This document shows positions 23,713 to 26,967 of a stretch of DNA of 26,967 nucleotides, piece after piece; positions within the stretch are counted from its first letter, which is position 1; the number at the start of each line of letters is the position of its first letter. The position numbers and the translations under genes are program-made. The stretch is from an uncultured Acetatifactor sp. (GTDB taxonomy: Bacteria; Bacillota; Clostridia; Lachnospirales; Lachnospiraceae), in assembly GCA_904501885.1 (NCBI GenBank), contig CAJGCP010000029.1, forward strand, positions 1 to 26,967. The letters are read 5' to 3'. The notes beneath the pieces were generated by a model, which ran no database searches, was not told where the DNA came from, and worked only from the letters and a program-made list of their open reading frames with translations.

Positions 23713-24987
23713 TTACTCCTGCAGCATCTTGTCGTATACATCAAAGCAATCAAAAGTAGCGAAATAATCCTTGGGGGTTTCTGCTCTACGGATTAATTTT
23801 ACATTGCCATCTTCCTGTAACAGTAACTCTGCAGATTTCAATTTACCATTGTAATTATACCCCATAGCAAATCCATGTGCTCCTGTATCGTGAATCACCA
23901 TATAATCGCCGATTTGAGGTGTGGGAAGCATACGATCAATGGCGAATTTATCATTGTTTTCACACAAGGAACCAACCACGTCGCATTTGTATTCACAAGG
24001 TTCGTTCTCCTTACCTAAAACTGTGATATGATGATATGCTCCATACATAGCAGGACGCATAAGGTTCACCGCACAGGCATCTACTCCCACATAGTCCTTA
24101 TGGGTATGCTTTTCATGAATCACCTTTGTCACCAATGCGCCGTAAGGTGCCATCATAAATCTGCCAAGTTCGGTATAAATAGCCACCTCACCCATACCTG
24201 CAGGAACCATGATTTCCTCATATACCTCTCTAACCTTCTCGCCAATGATTCTGATATCATTGGGCTCCTGGTCCGGGAGATAAGGGATGCCAATACCTCC
24301 GGAAAGATTAATAAAAGTGATATTTGCGCCTGTTTTCTGATGTAAATCCACTGCCAATTCAAACAACTGCTTGGCCAATGTGGGATAATACTCATTGGTC
24401 ACCGTATTGCTGGCAAGGAAGGAATGAATACCGAAATTCTCTACTCCTTTTTTCTTCAATATACGGAATGCTTCATAAATTTGCTCTAATGTCATGCCAT
24501 ATTTTGAATCACCGGGATTGTCCATTATATCAGTACCCAAAGCAAAATATCCACCGGGATTGAAACGGCAGCTCATTGTCTTAGGCAAAGTACCTAGAAT
24601 ATTTTCCAAATATTCAATATGAGTAATATCATCTAAATTAATGATTGCACCCAATTTCGCAGCATATGCGAACTCTTCCGCCGGCGTATCATTGGAGGAA
24701 AACATAATGTCCTCTCCTATCAATCCTACTGCTTGGCTCATCATCAATTCTGTATAAGAAGAACAGTCTGCTCCACATCCGTAATCCTTCAAAATCTCCA
24801 TCAAAAAGGGGTTCGGTGTTGCTTTTACAGCAAAATATTCCTTATATCCTTTATTCCAGGAAAAAGCTTCCCGAAGGGCTTTTGCATTCTCCCGAATACC
24901 TTTCTCATCATAAATATGAAATGGTGTGGGATAAGTTTTTGCAATATTTTCAATCATTTCTTTTGTTACAAAAGGTTTCTTTTCCAT
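23713..24987 (-). CDS. lysA: diaminopimelate decarboxylase-like PLP enzyme
   Basis: The 424-residue protein is a fold-type III (alanine racemase-like) PLP decarboxylase. The PLP lysine is K55 in YFAVKATPNP. Other family marks are GADCSSYTEL, SRFNPGG-like MSCRFNPGGYF, FINLSGGIGIPY, the substrate-side YTELGRFMM, and CENNDKFA and DTGAHGFAMGYNYNG in the C-terminal barrel, as in enzymes that decarboxylate meso-diaminopimelate to lysine. The ribosome binding site is weak: GAGGA lies 14 bases before the ATG at 24987. It lies 20 bases after ung and only six bases before the LD-carboxypeptidase start. Because several fold-III decarboxylases are alike, action on another amino acid is possible. Confidence 0.85.
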   Translation of the reverse strand: MEKKPFVTKEMIENIAKTYPTPFHIYDEKGIRENAKALREAFSWNKGYKEYFAVKATPNPFLMEILKDYGCGADCSSYTELMMSQAVGLIGEDIMFSSNDTPAEEFAYAAKLGAIINLDDITHIEYLENILGTLPKTMSCRFNPGGYFALGTDIMDNPGDSKYGMTLEQIYEAFRILKKKGVENFGIHSFLASNTVTNEYYPTLAKQLFELAVDLHQKTGANITFINLSGGIGIPYLPDQEPNDIRIIGEKVREVYEEIMVPAGMGEVAIYTELGRFMMAPYGALVTKVIHEKHTHKDYVGVDACAVNLMRPAMYGAYHHITVLGKENEPCEYKCDVVGSLCENNDKFAIDRMLPTPQIGDYMVIHDTGAHGFAMGYNYNGKLKSAELLLQEDGNVKLIRRAETPKDYFATFDCFDVYDKMLQE

Positions 24988-25007
24988 ACGATTCTATATT
25001 ATCCTCA

Positions 25008-25682
25008 CTAAATATTCTCAATGGCCCAATCAATGGCTGCCATGCCATGTTGCTCTAAAAACGTATTGGTTTTGCTAAAAGGTTTGCTTCCAAAAAATCC
25101 CCGATAAGCAGACAGGGGACTGGGATGGGGCGCTTCCAATATCAAATGTTTGGGGTTGTCCAACATTTTTTTCTTCTGCTGTGCAGGACTGCCCCATAGA
25201 ATAAACACAATAGGACGATCCTGTTTGTTCAGCGCTCTGATAGCCGCATCGGTAAACTCTTCCCATCCTTTTCCGCGATGAGAATTGGCCATATGGGCAC
25301 GCACAGTCAACACGGTGTTCAACATCAAAACGCCTTGTTTTGCCCACTTGGTCAAATACCCATTATTGGGAATAGGGCACCCCAAATCATCGTGCAGTTC
25401 CTTATAAATATTCACAAGGGAAGGCGGAATATCCTGCCCCGGCTTTACAGAAAAACACAACCCATGTGCCTGTCCCACATTGTGGTAAGGATCCTGCCCT
25501 AAAATCACCACCTTCACTTCACTCAATGGTGTAAAATGAAAGGCGTTAAAAATGTCGTCTGCAGGCGGAAAAATTTGTGTGCTACTATATTCAGCTCTGA
25601 CGAATTTATATAATTCTTTGTAATAAGGTTTATGAAATTCCGGTTCCAACTCCTGCAACCAGTCATTTTCAATCATTCCCAT
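25008..25682 (-). CDS. ung: uracil-DNA glycosylase (family 1)
   Basis: Ung removes uracil that arises in DNA by cytosine deamination or dUTP use, starting base excision repair. The 224 residues show the water-activating motif GQDPYHN at 62-68 with D64, the uracil-binding LMLNTVLTVR stretch near 119-128, and the minor-groove loop HPSPLSAYRGFFG with H186. The ATG at 25682 is chosen because GGAG (25691-25694) lies eight bases before it; a GTG eight codons earlier would put the ribosome binding site inside the gene. The gene follows the Sir2-like gene by 37 bases. Confidence 0.96.
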   Translation of the reverse strand: MGMIENDWLQELEPEFHKPYYKELYKFVRAEYSSTQIFPPADDIFNAFHFTPLSEVKVVILGQDPYHNVGQAHGLCFSVKPGQDIPPSLVNIYKELHDDLGCPIPNNGYLTKWAKQGVLMLNTVLTVRAHMANSHRGKGWEEFTDAAIRALNKQDRPIVFILWGSPAQQKKKMLDNPKHLILEAPHPSPLSAYRGFFGSKPFSKTNTFLEQHGMAAIDWAIENI

Positions 25683-25719
25683 AGCGGTTTCTCCATAATC
25701 GTACACTTATTTAACTTTA

Positions 25720-26511
25720 TCATAGGTCTTTCAACCAATCAATGGGGTTTTTAGAAATACTCAACCCCTTTCCGGAAAGTTCTGCTGTCAACTGTGATAG
25801 TCGCTCATGTACCCTGAAAAAGTACGCCTTTTCGTTAAAAAAGGCAATTTTTTCAAAAGGCCACCTGATTACAGACGGATATTTTAGTCCAACGCCCAGT
25901 TCAAGAATCACCAGTTTACGGTTCACCGTGCCCTGTAACCATTTCTTATATAATTCCCATTTCGGCAAATAGCCTGCTTCTAAGTAGTTTTCTGCACAAA
26001 TATTATTTAGTACCATTGGCTCACCACATTCCGGACAGATGTCCAAAGTAGGAATAACGTTTTCCGCAGGATTTCCATTTGAATAGAGTAGTTCAAAAAA
26101 CCGATTTATCCTAGTGATTTCGTCTTTCGTAAGAGGAACAACCTCACCATGACCGTTTTGGCACTGTTTTTTAACAACAGATCCACAGGGACTTACAATT
26201 CTTTCATGTTTCCAGGGGTAAGAAGCAACAATCTCATTGGTAGGTAAAGAAATCACAAAATAGTTTTTATCTTTCAGCCTGTTCGCCAACTTTTCTAATG
26301 CTTCGTGTAAAGAATTCCCATATAATTTCCCGATGCAAAAGTCTTTCCACGCCGGCAAAAAAGTAAGTGCATCGGCATTTTGAAGGAATTCACATCCGTG
26401 TTTATATACATCGGATTTAAGCAAAGAATTTTGTGTGTCAAAATCCTCTCCAATTCCAATCAGGCACATATCCGCATCTGCAATTTTATCTAAAAGCATA
26501 TGTTGTTCCAT
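25720..26511 (-). CDS. divergent Sir2-fold protein, related to class M sirtuins
   Basis: The 263-residue protein resembles NAD-dependent Sir2 proteins, closest in its C-terminal half to the class M (SirTM) type: LVILELGVGLKYPSVIRWPFE at 200-220 matches the LELGVG-P-IIR-PF stretch, and CPECGEPM at 159-166 is half of a zinc module whose other ligands may be C109, C117 or H121. The N-terminus ADADMCLIGIGEDFD lies where sirtuins have GAGxS, but the serine and second glycine-alanine pattern are lost, and the Asn-Asp motif is reduced to PTNE (N92). It may bind a nucleotide or be catalytically dead. The usual SirTM partners (macrodomain, GcvH-L, lipoate ligase) are absent. The ATG at 26511 has CGGAG seven bases upstream. 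It lies between an rRNA terminator and ung. Confidence 0.65.
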   Translation of the reverse strand: MEQHMLLDKIADADMCLIGIGEDFDTQNSLLKSDVYKHGCEFLQNADALTFLPAWKDFCIGKLYGNSLHEALEKLANRLKDKNYFVISLPTNEIVASYPWKHERIVSPCGSVVKKQCQNGHGEVVPLTKDEITRINRFFELLYSNGNPAENVIPTLDICPECGEPMVLNNICAENYLEAGYLPKWELYKKWLQGTVNRKLVILELGVGLKYPSVIRWPFEKIAFFNEKAYFFRVHERLSQLTAELSGKGLSISKNPIDWLKDL

Positions 26512-26552
26512 ACTATTACTCCGATTCCATCTAATATAGACAGTATTATAAC

Positions 26553-26580
26553 AAAAAAAGAGTAGAAACTCTACTCTTTT
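26553..26580 (-). terminator. terminator of the rRNA operon
   Basis: Arms AAAAGAGTAG (26556-26565) and CTACTCTTTT (26571-26580) form a perfect 10-bp stem with a 5-nt loop, with a T run (26559-26553) on the minus strand. It comes 62 bases after the 23S rRNA 3' end and 41 bases before the Sir2-like gene. Confidence 0.85.
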
Positions 26581-26641
26581 CTAAGGTTTGTACCTTCAAA
26601 ACCGAACACCTAAACAAATCCCTGACTTCCGTCTTCTATCT

Positions 26642-26967
<326 letters not shown>

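Overview
The window reads as chromosomal DNA of a low-GC Gram-positive anaerobe of the Clostridia, most probably a Lachnospiraceae member. Reasons: family-typical proteins (L32 beginning MSICPKNKSSKGRRDKRR, the UPF0237/UPF0210 pair, an S66 LD-carboxypeptidase beside a diaminopimelate decarboxylase, class M-like sirtuin relative), strong AGGAGG-type ribosome binding sites, sigma-A promoters with 17-nt spacers, and a tRNA gene without encoded CCA. The genus cannot be fixed from the sequence. Nearly everything is on the minus strand; only an AraC-type regulator and tmcAL are on the plus strand.

Region 1 (1-1926): an AraC/XylS regulator (260-1078) is divergent from a gene whose first codons lie at 1-19 on the minus strand and which is probably its target. 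It converges, with a 4-nt overlap, on a YitT-type membrane protein.

Region 2 (1945-9838, minus): a housekeeping operon plsX-acpP-rnc-smc-ftsY-ilvA, starting from a clear promoter at 9878-9906 and closing with a terminator at 1941-1984. It joins phospholipid/fatty acid synthesis, RNA processing, chromosome condensation and SRP-dependent membrane targeting; the catabolic or biosynthetic threonine ammonia-lyase at its end is the odd member.

Region 3 (9927-14483): YceD(DUF177)-rpmF with its own near-consensus promoter and terminator, then pta-ackA (acetate/ATP formation, also minus), and, divergent from pta, tmcAL, which uses acetate to modify tRNA-Met.

Region 4 (14495-22173, minus): metY, a small zf-HC2 membrane protein, polA, coaE, a WalJ-type metallo-hydrolase, an ACT-domain protein and a PFL/UPF0210 protein follow one another with short gaps, and probably form one operon from the promoter at 22145-22173.

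Region 5 (22210-26967, minus): the 3' part of a 23S rRNA gene with a terminator and no adjacent 5S gene, a divergent Sir2-fold protein, ung, lysA-like decarboxylase, LD-carboxypeptidase, then tRNA-Leu(CAA) with promoter and terminator, and a 71-residue acidic protein of unknown function directly after that terminator.

No mobile element, phage gene, CRISPR array or large repeat was seen. Most of the window is conserved core genome; the less ordinary items are the orphan degenerate sirtuin, the putative operators at the rpmF and plsX promoters, genes placed directly after terminator hairpins, the hairpin in the rnc leader, and the rRNA operon end without 5S.
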